A stretch of DNA of 64,000 nucleotides from Pikeienuella piscinae (GCF_011044155.1 NZ_CP049056.1:3538001-3602000), one strand, 5' to 3'. Positions 1 through 9,518 are shown, counted from the first letter of the stretch. Program-made: numbers and translations. The notes: generated from the letters alone by a model not told the origin.

Positions 1-1
1 A

Positions 2-1036
2 ACGCAACTCGCGCGTGAGGGACTAGAGGCCTACGCCTACACTCGCCGGCTCTACACCGGGCGCGGGTTCGACGCCGGATTCCAGCAGGCGGGGCGCATT
101 CAACTCGCTTACACCAAGGCTCATTTCGAGGCGATGAAGGCCCGCGTCGATGTCATCGAACGGGTCGCCCCGCAGTGCGTGCGGATCGTCGAGCGCGACG
201 AACTCGCGCAGCATGTCCGCTCGGACCTCTATTTCGGCGGCGCGCTTTACCCGGACCATGGAGGCGTCCATCCGCGCCGCGCGCATGACGGGCTGACGCG
301 GCTGGCGATGGAGGCCGGGGTCTCGATCAACGCCGAATGCCCGGTGACGCGGGTCGCCGGCGGCGCGGGGGGCTTTCGCCTCACCACGCCGCGCGGCGAA
401 GTCACTGCGCGCCGGCTGGTGATCGCCACCAACGGCTATACCGGGCGTGGGCTCGGCTGGGTCGCGCGGCGGATTTTCCGCCTGCCGAGCTTCATCGTCG
501 CGACGGAGCCGCTGCCGGCGGAGGTGATCGACCAGGTGGCGCCGGGCCGTCACATGATGGTGGAGAGCCGGGCGCGGCATTCCTATTTCCGCCCCTCGCC
601 GGACGGAACCCGAATTCTCTTCGGCGGCCGCGCGGCGCTTTACAACATGGATCAGCGGACTGCGGCTAAGCGACTTCAGCGCACGATGGCGGAGATCTGG
701 CCCGAGGCGGCGGCCTGGCGGCTCAGTCATTCATGGCGCGGCTGGACCGGCTTCACCTTCGCCCGCATTCCGCATGTCGGCGAACATGAGGGGGCGCATT
801 TCGCCTTTGGCTATTGCGGCAACGGCGTCGCGCTCTCGCCGTGGCTGGGGCGGAAGGCGGCGCTCAGGGCGCTCGGCGACCCGGCCGGCGAGACGGCCTA
901 TGCGAAGACGCGGCTGGAGAGCCGACCCTATCATATCGGCGGCGCGCCCTGGTTCTTGAACCTCGCGCATTTCTGGTGGTCCGGTCCGGTCGATTGGCGC
1001 GAGGGGCGGGAAGCTCGCCGCGACCGACGCGGCTGA
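2..1036 (+). CDS. FAD-dependent amine/D-amino-acid oxidoreductase (DAO family), 5'-truncated by window edge
   Basis: The reading frame is open from base 2, so the start and the N-terminal FAD-binding GxGxxG lie outside the window. The visible 344 residues match the second half of DadA/OrdL/PuuB-type flavoproteins: a strand ending in LVIATNGYTG, where the Rossmann fold closes, a substrate-binding beta region, and a C-terminal FAD-contact segment (HFAFGYCGNGVALSPWLG). The family oxidises the C-N bond of an amine or amino acid (gamma-glutamylputrescine, sarcosine, D-amino acids); the substrate cannot be read from this fragment. A class III aminotransferase lies convergently 70 bp downstream, and such pairs occur in polyamine or omega-amino-acid catabolism, so a polyamine-related role is an inference. 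Family assignment is firm. Confidence 0.85.
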   Translation, partial: TQLAREGLEAYAYTRRLYTGRGFDAGFQQAGRIQLAYTKAHFEAMKARVDVIERVAPQCVRIVERDELAQHVRSDLYFGGALYPDHGGVHPRRAHDGLTRLAMEAGVSINAECPVTRVAGGAGGFRLTTPRGEVTARRLVIATNGYTGRGLGWVARRIFRLPSFIVATEPLPAEVIDQVAPGRHMMVESRARHSYFRPSPDGTRILFGGRAALYNMDQRTAAKRLQRTMAEIWPEAAAWRLSHSWRGWTGFTFARIPHVGEHEGAHFAFGYCGNGVALSPWLGRKAALRALGDPAGETAYAKTRLESRPYHIGGAPWFLNLAHFWWSGPVDWREGREARRDRRG

Positions 1037-1037
1037 T

Positions 1038-1054
1038 CCCGGCGCTGAGCCGGG
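1038..1054. terminator. hairpin between convergent genes
   Basis: A perfect 6-bp stem CCCGGC/GCCGGG with a 5-nt loop sits in the 72-bp gap between the convergent oxidoreductase and aminotransferase genes. No U-tract follows on either strand, so it is at best a weak or Rho-assisted bidirectional terminator. Confidence 0.4.
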
Positions 1055-1108
1055 AGCTCAGTAGATAGGGGGTGCGGTTCGGGGTCCCGGTTCAAGGTCG
1101 GGAACACA

Positions 1109-2482
1109 TTACGCTTTCAATCCCTCCGCGACCTTGTCGAGCGCCGTCTCCAGCTTGTCGAACATTTCGTCGAGCAGCGTCTCGTCCATGATGAAGGGCG
1201 GACAAAGGACGACGGCCTGGCCGAGCGGGCGGCAGATCAGCCCCTGATCTAGGCAGGCGTTGGCGATGCGTTCCGAGACCGAGAGCGCGCCGTCGAACGG
1301 GGTCTTCGTCGCCTTCTCCGCGACCACTTCGAGCGCGCCCATCAGCCCGATCCCGCGCGCTTCGCCGCCGAGCGGATGATCCGCCAGCGCATTGAGGCGC
1401 TTCATGAAATACGGGCTGATCATTCGCACATTCGCGAGCAACCCCTCCTCGAGAATGATCTCTATCGCCTTCAACCCGACCGCGCAGGCGACCGGGTGGC
1501 CGGAGGAGGTGAAGCCGTGTGGAAACTCCTCGATCTTCTCCGCCGCCGCCTGCATCCGCTCAGCGAACGCGTCGCCGAGGATCACCGCGCCGAGCGGCAT
1601 GAAACCGCAGGTCAGAGCCTTGGAGGCGATGATCGCGTCCGGCTCGATTCCGTAGGTCTCCGCGCCCCAGACCGCGCCCGTGCGCCCGAAGCCGCAGATC
1701 ACCTCGTCGGAAATGAAGGGTATGCCGTGTCTTTTCAGGACCGGTTGGATCGCCTCGAAATAGCCCTTCGAAGGTGGGATGACGCCGCCGGCGCCCATTA
1801 CCGGCTCGGCGAAGAAGCCGGCGATGGTCTCCGGACCCTCCCTCTCGATCAGCTCCTCCAGATTCCGGGCCATCCGCGCGGTGAACTCCGCTTCGCTCTC
1901 CCCCTCCTCGCCGAAACGCCAGTAGTGTGGGCAGTCGGCATGGAGAAATCCGGGGAGCGGCAGGCCGAAATGCTCATTATAGGGCTTTCCGGTCATCGAC
2001 GCGGAAACCGCGGTGACGCCGTGATAGGAATTGATCCGCGTGATGATCTTCCGCCGCTCCGGCTTGCCCTCGGCGCGGTTCATCATCCAGAGCATTTTCA
2101 CCATCGTGTCGTTGGCTTCCGAGCCGGAATTGGTGAAAAAGACGCGGCCGGTCGCGAAGGGCGAGACTTCGATGAGCTTTTCCGAAAGCTCCACAGAAGT
2201 GTCCGCCATCCGGCCGAAAAAGGCGTGATAGGCCGGAAAGCGGCGGGTCTGCGCCACCATCGCCTCGATCAGCCCTTCATGGTCCCAGCCGCATACGACG
2301 TTCCAGAGCCCGGAATTCGCGTCGAGATAATCGCGCCCGGCGGTGTCATAGAGCCTCACGCCCTTGCCGTGGGTCAGGATCATCGGACCGCGCTCATGCA
2401 GCGTCGGAAAGTCGGTGAAGCCCGCCATGACGTTCGCCATAGCGCGCGCTTCCCATGAGTTGGGCTCGTGGGGTTTGTTCAT
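1109..2482 (-). CDS. class III pyridoxal-phosphate aminotransferase (omega-amino acid/polyamine-pyruvate type)
   Basis: The protein has 457 residues, the usual length for the subgroup III omega-transaminases. Visible motifs are the phosphate-binding NSGSEAND, the SDEVICGFGRTG strand carrying the PLP-contacting Asp, and the Schiff-base lysine in ASKALTCGFMPLGAV; the C-terminal GLICRPLGQAVVLCPPFI is typical of this group. The enzyme moves an amino group from an omega-amino acid or polyamine (putrescine, beta-alanine, taurine-like compounds) to pyruvate or 2-oxoglutarate. The start at 2482 is chosen because GAGG lies just upstream and homologues begin near NSWEARAMANVM; the frame stays open for 19 more codons without family-like sequence. 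It faces the flavin oxidoreductase tail to tail. Exact donor unknown. Confidence 0.9.
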   Translation of the reverse strand: MNKPHEPNSWEARAMANVMAGFTDFPTLHERGPMILTHGKGVRLYDTAGRDYLDANSGLWNVVCGWDHEGLIEAMVAQTRRFPAYHAFFGRMADTSVELSEKLIEVSPFATGRVFFTNSGSEANDTMVKMLWMMNRAEGKPERRKIITRINSYHGVTAVSASMTGKPYNEHFGLPLPGFLHADCPHYWRFGEEGESEAEFTARMARNLEELIEREGPETIAGFFAEPVMGAGGVIPPSKGYFEAIQPVLKRHGIPFISDEVICGFGRTGAVWGAETYGIEPDAIIASKALTCGFMPLGAVILGDAFAERMQAAAEKIEEFPHGFTSSGHPVACAVGLKAIEIILEEGLLANVRMISPYFMKRLNALADHPLGGEARGIGLMGALEVVAEKATKTPFDGALSVSERIANACLDQGLICRPLGQAVVLCPPFIMDETLLDEMFDKLETALDKVAEGLKA

Positions 2483-2595
2483 CGCGGACCTCGTTGACTG
2501 ACCGGTCCGGAAGCTACGCTTGCGGCAAAGCCGACGCAATCGCTTGCGGACGTCAGGGCGCGTCTCGCCGGCGGCCGCAGTCGGCGCGCGCGCGC

Positions 2596-2895
2596 TTAGC
2601 CGCGCGCGAGTGCGTCCATCTTCCGAGCCAGTTTCAGGTCGAGCTCGGTCAACCCGCTTGCGTCATGGGTGGTGAGTGTGACCTCGACCGTTCCATAGAC
2701 GTTCGACCATTCGGGATGGTGGTTCAGTTTTTCCGCCTCGAGCGCGACCGCGCTCATCCAGCCCCAGGCGCGGACGAAGCTCTTGAAACGGAAAGTCTTT
2801 TTCAGCACGTCCCGCTCCGGCTCGTGCGCCCATGACGCGGCGTTGAGCGCCGGCATCGCGGCGGCGCGTTCGTCTTCGGTGAGTTTCTTAGCCAT
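2596..2895 (-). CDS. phhB: 4a-hydroxytetrahydrobiopterin dehydratase (pterin-4a-carbinolamine dehydratase)
   Basis: At 99 residues it has the standard length of the PCD/DCoH family. The diagnostic EKLNHHPEWSNVYGTVEVTL block holds the catalytic His-His pair, followed by the THDASGLTELD segment. The enzyme dehydrates 4a-hydroxytetrahydrobiopterin to quinonoid dihydrobiopterin during aromatic amino acid hydroxylation. No phenylalanine hydroxylase is seen nearby. It is the last gene of a four-gene operon and overlaps the preceding acyltransferase gene by 8 bp. Some alphaproteobacteria carry this family without a hydroxylase, possibly linked to molybdopterin or folate metabolism; the window does not decide this. 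Confidence 0.93.
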   Translation of the reverse strand: MAKKLTEDERAAAMPALNAASWAHEPERDVLKKTFRFKSFVRAWGWMSAVALEAEKLNHHPEWSNVYGTVEVTLTTHDASGLTELDLKLARKMDALARG

Positions 2896-4075
2896 CTTCG
2901 GCTCCTTTCCGGTAGGGGCCCCGGCGCTTCAGGAATTCGATCTCTTCATCGACCGCGCGGCGTTCGCGTTCAAGATAAGCGCCGACGGCGCGTCGAAAGC
3001 GCGGCTCGGTGATGTGGTGAAGCGACCAGGTTGGGGTTGGCATGTAGCCGCGCGCCAACTTGTGCGCGCCCTGCGCGCCGGCCTCGACCCGGGTGAGGCC
3101 AAGTTCCAGCGCGGCGTCGATCGCCTGATAGTAACATGTCTCGAAGTGCAGGAAGGGGTGATCCTCGACGCAGCCCCAATATCTGCCGAAAAGCGTCTCG
3201 CGGCCGATGAAATTCAGTGCGCCGGCGATCCAGCGCCCGTCGCGCGCGCAGAGGATGAGCATGATGTCGCCGCGAAGTCGTTCCTGCGCTATGTCGAAAA
3301 AAGCGCGGGTCAGATAGGGGCGGCCCCATTTGCGCGCGCCGGTGTCCTGATAGAAGCGCCAGAAAGCGTCCCAGTGCTCAGGGCGGATTTCGTCGCCGGT
3401 CAGGCGGTGGATCGTGACGCCGTTCGCTGTCGCCGCCGCGCGCTCCTTGCGGAGGTTTTTGCGCTTGCGGCTCGCGAGGTCGACGAGGAAATCGTCGAAA
3501 GTCTCATATCCCCGGTTCTGCCAGTGAAACTGCTGGTCCTCGCGTTGCAGCAGTCCGAATTCGCCGCCGCGCCGCCACTCCTCTTCGGTGCAAAAGGTGA
3601 TGTGAAGCGAGGAGAGCCCATTCGTCTCCGCCAGCCGGATCGCGCCCTGGATCAGCGCCAGATCGGCCCCTTCGGGCGCATCCGGAGGGGTCAGGAGGCG
3701 CCGCCCCGGGGCGGGGGTGAAGGGAACCGCGCCCTGCAATTTGGGGTAGTATTCGCCGCCGGCGTGCTCGAACGCATGCGCCCAGTTCTGGTCGAACACA
3801 TACTCGCCCTGGCTGTGGGTCTTGCCGTAAAGCGGCATGACGCCGGAAAGCCGTCCGTCGCCGGCCCGCGCCGCGAGATGACGCGGATACCAGCCGGCGG
3901 CGTCGGAGACGGAGCCGCTGTCCTCCAGCGCCAGCAGGAAGCGATGCGTGGTGAACGGGTCGATGGGTCGGCCGCCATCGGCGGCCTCCGGGCAGGCGCA
4001 ATGGTCCCAGTCCGCCGGATCGATGGCGGCGATACCGTTCAGCACATCGATCGAGAAGAGCGCCTCCTCGCTCAC
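2888..4075 (-). CDS. BioF2/FemAB-like GNAT acyltransferase (DUF482 family)
   Basis: This 395-residue protein matches the DUF482/COG3146 group, a GNAT fold related to FemAB peptidyltransferases. Recognisable blocks are DQNWAHAFE...GGEYYPKLQGAVPFTPAPGRRL in the N-terminal half, a basic helix DLASRKRKNLRKERAAA near residue 190, and the C-terminal acyltransferase core ending ALELGLTRVEAGAQGAHKLARGY. Members are annotated as putative N-acyltransferases of unknown substrate. It overlaps the upstream GDPD gene by 4 bp (ATGA) and the downstream pterin dehydratase by 8 bp, so the three are translationally coupled. No experimental function is inferred. Confidence 0.85.
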   Translation of the reverse strand: MSEEALFSIDVLNGIAAIDPADWDHCACPEAADGGRPIDPFTTHRFLLALEDSGSVSDAAGWYPRHLAARAGDGRLSGVMPLYGKTHSQGEYVFDQNWAHAFEHAGGEYYPKLQGAVPFTPAPGRRLLTPPDAPEGADLALIQGAIRLAETNGLSSLHITFCTEEEWRRGGEFGLLQREDQQFHWQNRGYETFDDFLVDLASRKRKNLRKERAAATANGVTIHRLTGDEIRPEHWDAFWRFYQDTGARKWGRPYLTRAFFDIAQERLRGDIMLILCARDGRWIAGALNFIGRETLFGRYWGCVEDHPFLHFETCYYQAIDAALELGLTRVEAGAQGAHKLARGYMPTPTWSLHHITEPRFRRAVGAYLERERRAVDEEIEFLKRRGPYRKGAEDG

Positions 4076-4836
4076 GCGGCGTAACCCTCGAAGGTGATGT
4101 TGTCGGCGACTGCGCGCGCGGCTTCCTCCTCCTCCCGGCTGCGGATCGTCCAGGCGAGGACCGGACGCCCGGAAGCCTTCACCTTCGCCACCGCATCGGA
4201 CCGAAGATCGTCATGCTGATGCGAAATGAAGCTGCAGCCGAGCGCGTCAAGGTCGTCCAGCCGCGCGAGGGCGGCGCGCCGCGCGGCCGGCAGCCGGCCC
4301 CAAGGCCCCTCCGCAAAGGCGCAGGTGGTGCGGCCGCGCGGAATCTCCGGTGCGGCGCCGCGGCATTCGGTCACGGAATGCGGGTTGAACGACATCAGCG
4401 CCGCCGGGCCGTCATAGGCGCTGAGCAGCGCCGCCGCCCGCCGCTCCAGCCGCCCGTCCACGGACGCCATGGCGCGGCTCTGATCCTTGATCTCGACGAG
4501 AAGCGGGACGCGTCCGGCGACGAGAGAGAGAACTTCCGTCAGCGTCGGGATCGTCTCGTCACCCTCGCCAAGTCGGATTTCGCCAAGTTCGGTGGCGCTG
4601 CGGAGGCCGACCGGCCCCTCGGCCTCGGTAAGGCGGTCGAGGTCGTCATCGTGAAAGACCATCGCCTCGCCATCGGCGGAAAGCTGAAGGTCGAGTTCGA
4701 TTCCGTAGCCGCCCCGGATCGCCGCCTCGAATGCGACGCGGGAATTCTCGATCACGCCAGCCGCGCGGTCATGAAGCCCCCGGTGCGCCAGCGGCAGGGC
4801 CAGAAAGACGGCCGGAAGAGCGGGGCGGGGCGACAT
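4072..4836 (-). CDS. glycerophosphodiester phosphodiesterase
   Basis: The protein has 254 residues with the GDPD TIM-barrel signature: HRGLHD near residue 18, the metal-binding IELDLQLSADG, the catalytic HDDDLDRLT, and the later VEIKDQS carrying a metal-binding Glu. No signal peptide is evident, so a cytosolic UgpQ-like enzyme that hydrolyses glycerophosphodiesters to glycerol-3-phosphate and an alcohol is expected. It starts 7 bp after the RidA gene and overlaps the next gene by ATGA. The start is placed at MSPRPALPAVF, directly before the first strand. Confidence 0.93.
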   Translation of the reverse strand: MSPRPALPAVFLALPLAHRGLHDRAAGVIENSRVAFEAAIRGGYGIELDLQLSADGEAMVFHDDDLDRLTEAEGPVGLRSATELGEIRLGEGDETIPTLTEVLSLVAGRVPLLVEIKDQSRAMASVDGRLERRAAALLSAYDGPAALMSFNPHSVTECRGAAPEIPRGRTTCAFAEGPWGRLPAARRAALARLDDLDALGCSFISHQHDDLRSDAVAKVKASGRPVLAWTIRSREEEEAARAVADNITFEGYAA

Positions 4837-4843
4837 CGCGCGC

Positions 4844-5308
4844 TCAGTCGATCTCGAAGATCGCTTCGACCTCGACCGCGACGCCGAAAGGGAGATTGGC
4901 GACGCCGACGGCGGAGCGCGCGTGGCGTCCCTTGTCGCCGAAAACCTCGACCATCAGATCGGAGCAGCCGTTGATCACTTTCGGGTGATCCGGGAAATCC
5001 GGGGCGGAATTGACGAAACCGGTCAGCTTGACCACCCGCGCGACCCGATCGAGATTGCCGCCGCAGGCGGCCTTCATCTGAGCGATGAGGCTGATCGCGC
5101 AGGCGCGCGCCGCCGCAGCGCCCGCCTCGGCGTCCATGCCGGCGCCAAGTTTGCCGACGATCAGGTCGCCGGGCCGGCCGGAGACCTGGCCGGAGATGAA
5201 GACCAGATCGCCCGCGCGCACGTGCGGCACGTAATTCGCCGCCGGGGTCGGGGCGTCGGGAATTTCTACGCCAAGCTCCTTCAGGCGGGCGTCGATCTTG
5301 CCGGTCAT
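4844..5308 (-). CDS. RidA family protein (YjgF/YER057c/UK114)
   Basis: The 154-residue protein belongs to the longer RidA subfamily. It shows the trimer-interface strand DLVFISGQVSGRPGD, an internal GxCxxNLDRVARVVKLTGFVNS-like segment and the C-terminal RHARSAVGVANLPFGVAVEVE, which includes the conserved substrate-binding Arg. RidA proteins hydrolyse reactive 2-aminoacrylate and related imines made by PLP enzymes; this subfamily is less studied. It is the first gene of an operon reading on to the GDPD, acyltransferase and pterin dehydratase genes, and is divergent from the metallo-hydrolase gene. Confidence 0.92.
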   Translation of the reverse strand: MTGKIDARLKELGVEIPDAPTPAANYVPHVRAGDLVFISGQVSGRPGDLIVGKLGAGMDAEAGAAAARACAISLIAQMKAACGGNLDRVARVVKLTGFVNSAPDFPDHPKVINGCSDLMVEVFGDKGRHARSAVGVANLPFGVAVEVEAIFEID

Positions 5309-5346
5309 CTGCTATCCTCTCTGGCTGGGAATCGTCGGATTGAACA

Positions 5347-5366
5347 TGCAACGACGGGGCGTTGCA
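5347..5366. promoter_or_regulatory. perfect inverted repeat in the ridA / metallo-hydrolase divergent promoter
   Basis: TGCAACG and CGTTGCA form a perfect 7-bp inverted repeat with a 6-bp spacer, 39 bp before the ridA start and 66 bp before the metallo-hydrolase start. The 20-bp dyad is sized like a dimeric regulator operator. A hairpin role is less likely because it lies between divergent starts. No regulator gene adjoins it. Confidence 0.4.
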
Positions 5367-5431
5367 GAAAAGCGTGAATGGCGTCGCGCTCGATTTAACA
5401 TTATGTTCCCGTGAAATGAACGGAGCCTACC

Positions 5432-6301
5432 ATGCAGCCTGAAATCGAAGCCTTCTTTCACGAAGACAGCAACACCGTCTCTTATGTCGTCTCCGATCCC
5501 GAGACGCGGCGCGCGGCCGTGATCGACAGCGTGCTCGACTACGACATGGCGGCCGGACGAACGGCGACGAGCCATGCCGACCGCATCCTCGCCCATCTCG
5601 CGGGGGAGGGGCTGGCGCTGGACTGGATACTGGAGACGCATGTCCACGCCGATCACCTCTCGGCCGCGCCCTATCTGCGCGACAAGGCCGGCGGGCGGGT
5701 CGGAATCGGCGCGCGGATCACCGAGGTTCAGCACACATTCGGCGAGATCTACAACGCCGAGCGCGGTTTCGCGCGCGACGGCTCGCAGTTCGACCATCTT
5801 TTCGCGGATGGCGAAGCCTTCATGATCGGCGGGATCGAGTGCGAATATCTTTCCACCCCCGGCCATACGCCTGCTTGCGGTTCATACCGGATCGACGAGA
5901 ACATTTTCGTCGGCGATACGCTCTTCATGCCGGATTTCGGCACCGCGCGCTGCGATTTTCCGGGCGGCGACGCGCGCACGCTCTATCGTTCGATTCGCCG
6001 CATCCTGGATCATCATCCACAGACGACGCTCTGGATATGTCATGATTACAAGGCGCCGGGGCGCGAGGAATTCGCCTGGCGAACCACGGTCGGCGCGCAG
6101 CGCGAAGCGAACCCGCATGTCCGCGACGGCGTCAGCGAGGACGAGTTCGTCGCGATGCGCGAAGCGAAGGATGCGAAGCTGGGCGCGCCGAAGCTGCTGA
6201 TCCCGTCGATCCAGGTGAACATGCGCGCAGGAAAGATGCCGCCGGCGGAGGATAACGGCGTCACTTATCTCAAGACGCCGGTCAACGTTATCGGTCGCTG
6301 A
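5432..6301 (+). CDS. MBL-fold metallo-hydrolase, persulfide dioxygenase/Blh-like
   Basis: The protein has 289 residues with the metallo-beta-lactamase motif [11 protein letters not shown], the downstream metal ligand in [12 protein letters not shown], the bridging Asp in [11 protein letters not shown], and the last His in [12 protein letters not shown]. The order and the C-terminal extension ([18 protein letters not shown], then [23 protein letters not shown]) match the ETHE1-related hydrolases of alphaproteobacteria such as Blh, which oxidise glutathione persulfide to sulfite in sulfide detoxification. The rhodanese domain seen in some relatives is absent. It stands alone, divergent from ridA across a 123-bp gap with an inverted repeat. 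Substrate assignment rests on family resemblance only. Confidence 0.85.
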   Translation: MQPEIEAFFHEDSNTVSYVVSDPETRRAAVIDSVLDYDMAAGRTATSHADRILAHLAGEGLALDWILETHVHADHLSAAPYLRDKAGGRVGIGARITEVQHTFGEIYNAERGFARDGSQFDHLFADGEAFMIGGIECEYLSTPGHTPACGSYRIDENIFVGDTLFMPDFGTARCDFPGGDARTLYRSIRRILDHHPQTTLWICHDYKAPGREEFAWRTTVGAQREANPHVRDGVSEDEFVAMREAKDAKLGAPKLLIPSIQVNMRAGKMPPAEDNGVTYLKTPVNVIGR

Positions 6302-6398
6302 GAGACGCCGCTTCGTCCTCCGGCGCGGCGGATTGACTTCGAGAGCCGTCGCGCGGATTTTGCGCGCGCAAAACAAACCCGAAACCGGAGACGGACCC

Positions 6399-8384
6399 AT
6401 GGCCGACGGCGCGCGAAACGTGACGATCACTCTTCCCGACGGGGCGGAGCGGACGTGCGCGACCGGCGTCACCGGGGCGGATATCGCGGCGGCAATTTCG
6501 CCTTCGCTGGGGAAGGCGGCGCTCGCCTGCCGGATCGACGGCCGGCTTGCCGATCTTTCCGAACCGATCGAGCGCGACGCGGCGCTCGAGGTCGTCACTG
6601 CGAAGGACAAGGCGGACGCGCTCGGCCTCATCCGCCATGACTGCGCCCATATCATGGCCCGGGCGGTGCAGGAGCTATGGCCGGATGTGAAAGTCACCAT
6701 CGGCCCGGTGATCGAGAATGGCTGGTATTATGATTTCGACCGGGAGACGCCGTTCTCGGACGAGGATTTCGCCGCCATCGAGAAACGGATGCGCCAGATC
6801 ATCGCCGCGCGCGACCCGGTGCGCTACGAGATCTGGGACCGCGCCCGCGCCATCGCCCATTACAAGGCGAACAACGAGCCCTACAAAGTCGAACTGGTAG
6901 AGGCGATTCCGGACGGGGAGCCGATCCGGATGTATTGGCATGGGGACTGGCAGGACCTCTGCCGCGGCCCGCATCTTGTCCATACCGGGCAGGTTTCCGC
7001 CGATGGCTTCAAGCTGATGAAGGTCGCCGGGGCATATTGGCGCGGCGACAGCAGCAACAAGATGCTTCAGCGCATTTATGGCGTCGCCTTCGCCTCGAAG
7101 CCCGAACTCGACGCCTATCTCACCATGCTGGAGGAGGCCGAGAAGCGCGATCACCGGAAGATCGGCCGCGAGCTGGAGCTTTTCCACTTTCAGGAAGAGG
7201 CGCCGGGGATGGTGTTCTGGCACCCGAACGGCTGGCGCGTATATCGCGCGCTTGAGGAATACATGCGCCGCCGGCTCGACGCCGCGGGGTATCGCGAGAT
7301 CCGCACGCCGCAGGTGGTGGACCGCAAGCTATGGGAGGCGTCGGGCCATTGGGAGGCCTATCGCGAGAACATGTTCATCACCGAGATCGACGAAGGCTCG
7401 GGCGCGGGTGAACACGCCAACGCGAAACGCACCAACGCGCTGAAACCGATGAACTGCCCCTGCCACGTGCAGATCTATAATCACGGGTTGAAAAGCTACC
7501 GCGACCTGCCGCTCCGGATGGCGGAGTTCGGCTCCTGCCATCGCTATGAAAGCTCCGGCTCGATGCATGGGCTGATGCGGGTGCGCGGCTTCACCCAGGA
7601 CGACGCGCACATCTTCTGCACCGGCGAGCAGATCGAGGATGAAACCAGGCGTTTCATCGAACTACTCTCCTCGGTCTACGAGGACCTCGGCTTCGAGGGG
7701 TTCGACATCAAGTTCTCGACCCGGCCCGAGGTGCGGATCGGCAGCGACGAGGCCTGGGATCGGGTCGAGGGCGCGCTGGAAAGCGCGATCGAGAAGCTCG
7801 GCCTCGATTACGAGGTCGATCCCGGCGAGGGCGCCTTCTACGGGCCAAAGCTGGACTTCAAGCTGACCGACGCCATCGGCCGCGAATGGCAATGCGGGAC
7901 GTTCCAGGTGGACCCGAACCTGCCCGCGCGGCTCGGGGCCGAATATGTCGGCGAGGACGGAGCGAAACACCGCCCCTACATGCTGCACCGGGCGATCCTC
8001 GGCTCGTTCGAGCGCTTCATCGGCATCCTGATCGAGAACTACGCCGGCAAGCTGCCGCTCTGGCTCGCACCCCGGCAGATCGTCGTGGCGACGATCACTT
8101 CCGAGGCGGACGACTACGCCGAAGAAGTCGCGGCGGCGCTGGTGAAGTCCGGGCTCCGGGCGGAGGCCGACACGCGGAACGAGAAGATCAACTACAAGGT
8201 CCGCGAACACTCGGTCGGCAAGGTGCCGCTGATCCTCGCCGTCGGCGGGCGGGAGGTCGCCGACCGGACGGTCGCCGTCCGGCGGCTCGGCGACAAGGGC
8301 CAGAACGTGATGGCGCTGGACGCCGCCGTGTCTGCGTTCAGGGACGAGGCGACGCCGCCGGATCTGCGGCGCGAGGGTCGCTAG
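6399..8384 (+). CDS. thrS: threonyl-tRNA synthetase
   Basis: The 661-residue protein has all ThrRS domains in order: an N-terminal TGS domain ([10 protein letters not shown]...), the editing domain ([34 protein letters not shown], then the zinc-type HxxxH), the class II core with motif 2 ([28 protein letters not shown]) and the Cys-His zinc site in [10 protein letters not shown], motif 3 ([12 protein letters not shown]), and the C-terminal anticodon-binding domain. It attaches threonine to tRNA-Thr in the cytosol. The start at 6399 is chosen over 22 upstream in-frame codons because GGAGA lies 7 bp before it and TGS begins right after. No T-box leader is visible. Confidence 0.98.
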   Translation: MADGARNVTITLPDGAERTCATGVTGADIAAAISPSLGKAALACRIDGRLADLSEPIERDAALEVVTAKDKADALGLIRHDCAHIMARAVQELWPDVKVTIGPVIENGWYYDFDRETPFSDEDFAAIEKRMRQIIAARDPVRYEIWDRARAIAHYKANNEPYKVELVEAIPDGEPIRMYWHGDWQDLCRGPHLVHTGQVSADGFKLMKVAGAYWRGDSSNKMLQRIYGVAFASKPELDAYLTMLEEAEKRDHRKIGRELELFHFQEEAPGMVFWHPNGWRVYRALEEYMRRRLDAAGYREIRTPQVVDRKLWEASGHWEAYRENMFITEIDEGSGAGEHANAKRTNALKPMNCPCHVQIYNHGLKSYRDLPLRMAEFGSCHRYESSGSMHGLMRVRGFTQDDAHIFCTGEQIEDETRRFIELLSSVYEDLGFEGFDIKFSTRPEVRIGSDEAWDRVEGALESAIEKLGLDYEVDPGEGAFYGPKLDFKLTDAIGREWQCGTFQVDPNLPARLGAEYVGEDGAKHRPYMLHRAILGSFERFIGILIENYAGKLPLWLAPRQIVVATITSEADDYAEEVAAALVKSGLRAEADTRNEKINYKVREHSVGKVPLILAVGGREVADRTVAVRRLGDKGQNVMALDAAVSAFRDEATPPDLRREGR

Positions 8385-8510
8385 TCCGCGCTGTGGCGCG
8401 GCGGCATCGCTCGCGATTCTGGCGGCGGCGCCCGACCCGCACGTTCCAGATAGGTGAGGATTCCGGCAGATCCCGGTTTGGGCGGCGTGGCGATTTGTCG
8501 GATCCGAAGA

Positions 8511-8543
8511 AAGCCGCAAACAAGTGACGGCCGCTTGCGGCTT
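8511..8543 (-). terminator. hairpin terminator downstream of rpoH
   Basis: AAGCCGCAA and TTGCGGCTT form a perfect 9-bp stem around a 15-nt loop, just past the rpoH stop. Read on the minus strand the stem ends in TTTCTTC, a partial U-tract. It may also stop thrS transcription arriving from the left. Confidence 0.55.
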
Positions 8544-8548
8544 GCTGC

Positions 8549-9451
8549 TTAATTCACCCGCCGCAGAAGCCCTTTCGCCGCCGCCAACTCCCGCATCTTG
8601 CGCTGGAGCTTTTCGAAGGCGCGGACCTCGATCTGCCGGATGCGTTCGCGGCTTACGTCGTATTCGCCGGAAAGCGTCTCCAGCGTCACCGGATTGTCCT
8701 TCAGGCGCCGCTCGGTCAGGATGTGACGCTCGCGCTCGTTGAGCGACGACATCGCTTCGATCAGCAACTCGCGCCGCCCCTCCAGCTCGTCCTGTTCGGC
8801 GTATTCACTGGCCTGGTCGGCGTCTTCGTCCGTCAGCCAATCCTGCCATTCCGCCGTCCCCTCGCCATCCGCGCCGCCGAGCGGCGCGTTGAGCGAAGCG
8901 TCTCCGCCGCCGGACATGCGCCGGTTCATCGAGACAACCTCTTCCGGCGTCACGTTCAGCTGGGTGGCGATGGTTTCGACATTCTCGGGGCGAAGGTCGC
9001 CCTCTTCGAGCGCGCCGATCCGGTTCTTCGCCTTCCGGAGGTTGAAGAAAAGCTTCTTCTGCCCGGCGGTGGTGCCCATCTTGACGAGGCTCCACGAACG
9101 CAGGATGTATTCCTGGATCGAAGCGCGGATCCACCACATCGCATAGGTGGCGAGGCGGAAGCCCCGCTCCGGGTCGAACCGCTTCACCGCCTGCATCAGC
9201 CCGACATTGGCCTCCGAGACAACCTCGGCCGTCGGCAGCCCATAGCCGCGATAGCCCATGGCGATCTTCGCCGCGAGGCGGAGATGCGAGGTGACGAGGC
9301 GGTGCGCCGCGTCCTTGTCCTCATGATCGACCCAGGCTTTCGCCAGCATGTACTCTTCTTCCGGCTCCAGCATCGGGAACTTGCGGATCTCGGTCAGATA
9401 GCGGCTGAGACCGGCTTCCGGAGACGGGGCGGGAAGGCTTGAATAGCTCAT
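8549..9451 (-). CDS. rpoH: RNA polymerase sigma-32 factor (heat shock)
   Basis: The 300-residue protein has sigma-70 region 2 (SEANVGLMQAVKRFDPERGFRLATYAMWWIRASIQEYIL) and the RpoH box QKKLFFNLRKAKNR, which sets RpoH apart from the housekeeping sigma. Region 4 ends with the helix-turn-helix LSGEYDVSRERIRQIEVRAFEKLQRKM. It directs transcription of chaperone and protease genes on heat or protein stress. Many alphaproteobacteria carry two rpoH copies; only one is in this window. GGAG lies 6 bp before the start. The upstream region includes CTTGAAAC, resembling a sigma-32 -35 element. Confidence 0.97.
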   Translation of the reverse strand: MSYSSLPAPSPEAGLSRYLTEIRKFPMLEPEEEYMLAKAWVDHEDKDAAHRLVTSHLRLAAKIAMGYRGYGLPTAEVVSEANVGLMQAVKRFDPERGFRLATYAMWWIRASIQEYILRSWSLVKMGTTAGQKKLFFNLRKAKNRIGALEEGDLRPENVETIATQLNVTPEEVVSMNRRMSGGGDASLNAPLGGADGEGTAEWQDWLTDEDADQASEYAEQDELEGRRELLIEAMSSLNERERHILTERRLKDNPVTLETLSGEYDVSRERIRQIEVRAFEKLQRKMRELAAAKGLLRRVN

Positions 9452-9518
9452 TTCATCTCCTCGAACTGCCAGTTCGCGCGGAAGGGCGCATATGGTGACT
9501 TGGGACGGCTACGCCAAC

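Noticed and set aside
1376-2458. 360-codon plus-strand frame over the aminotransferase gene
   Set aside because: The minus-strand aminotransferase has every family motif; this frame is its shadow.
6302-6398. T-box or other leader riboswitch before thrS
   Set aside because: The gap is under 100 bp and shows no specifier or T-box sequence; such leaders are not expected in this group.
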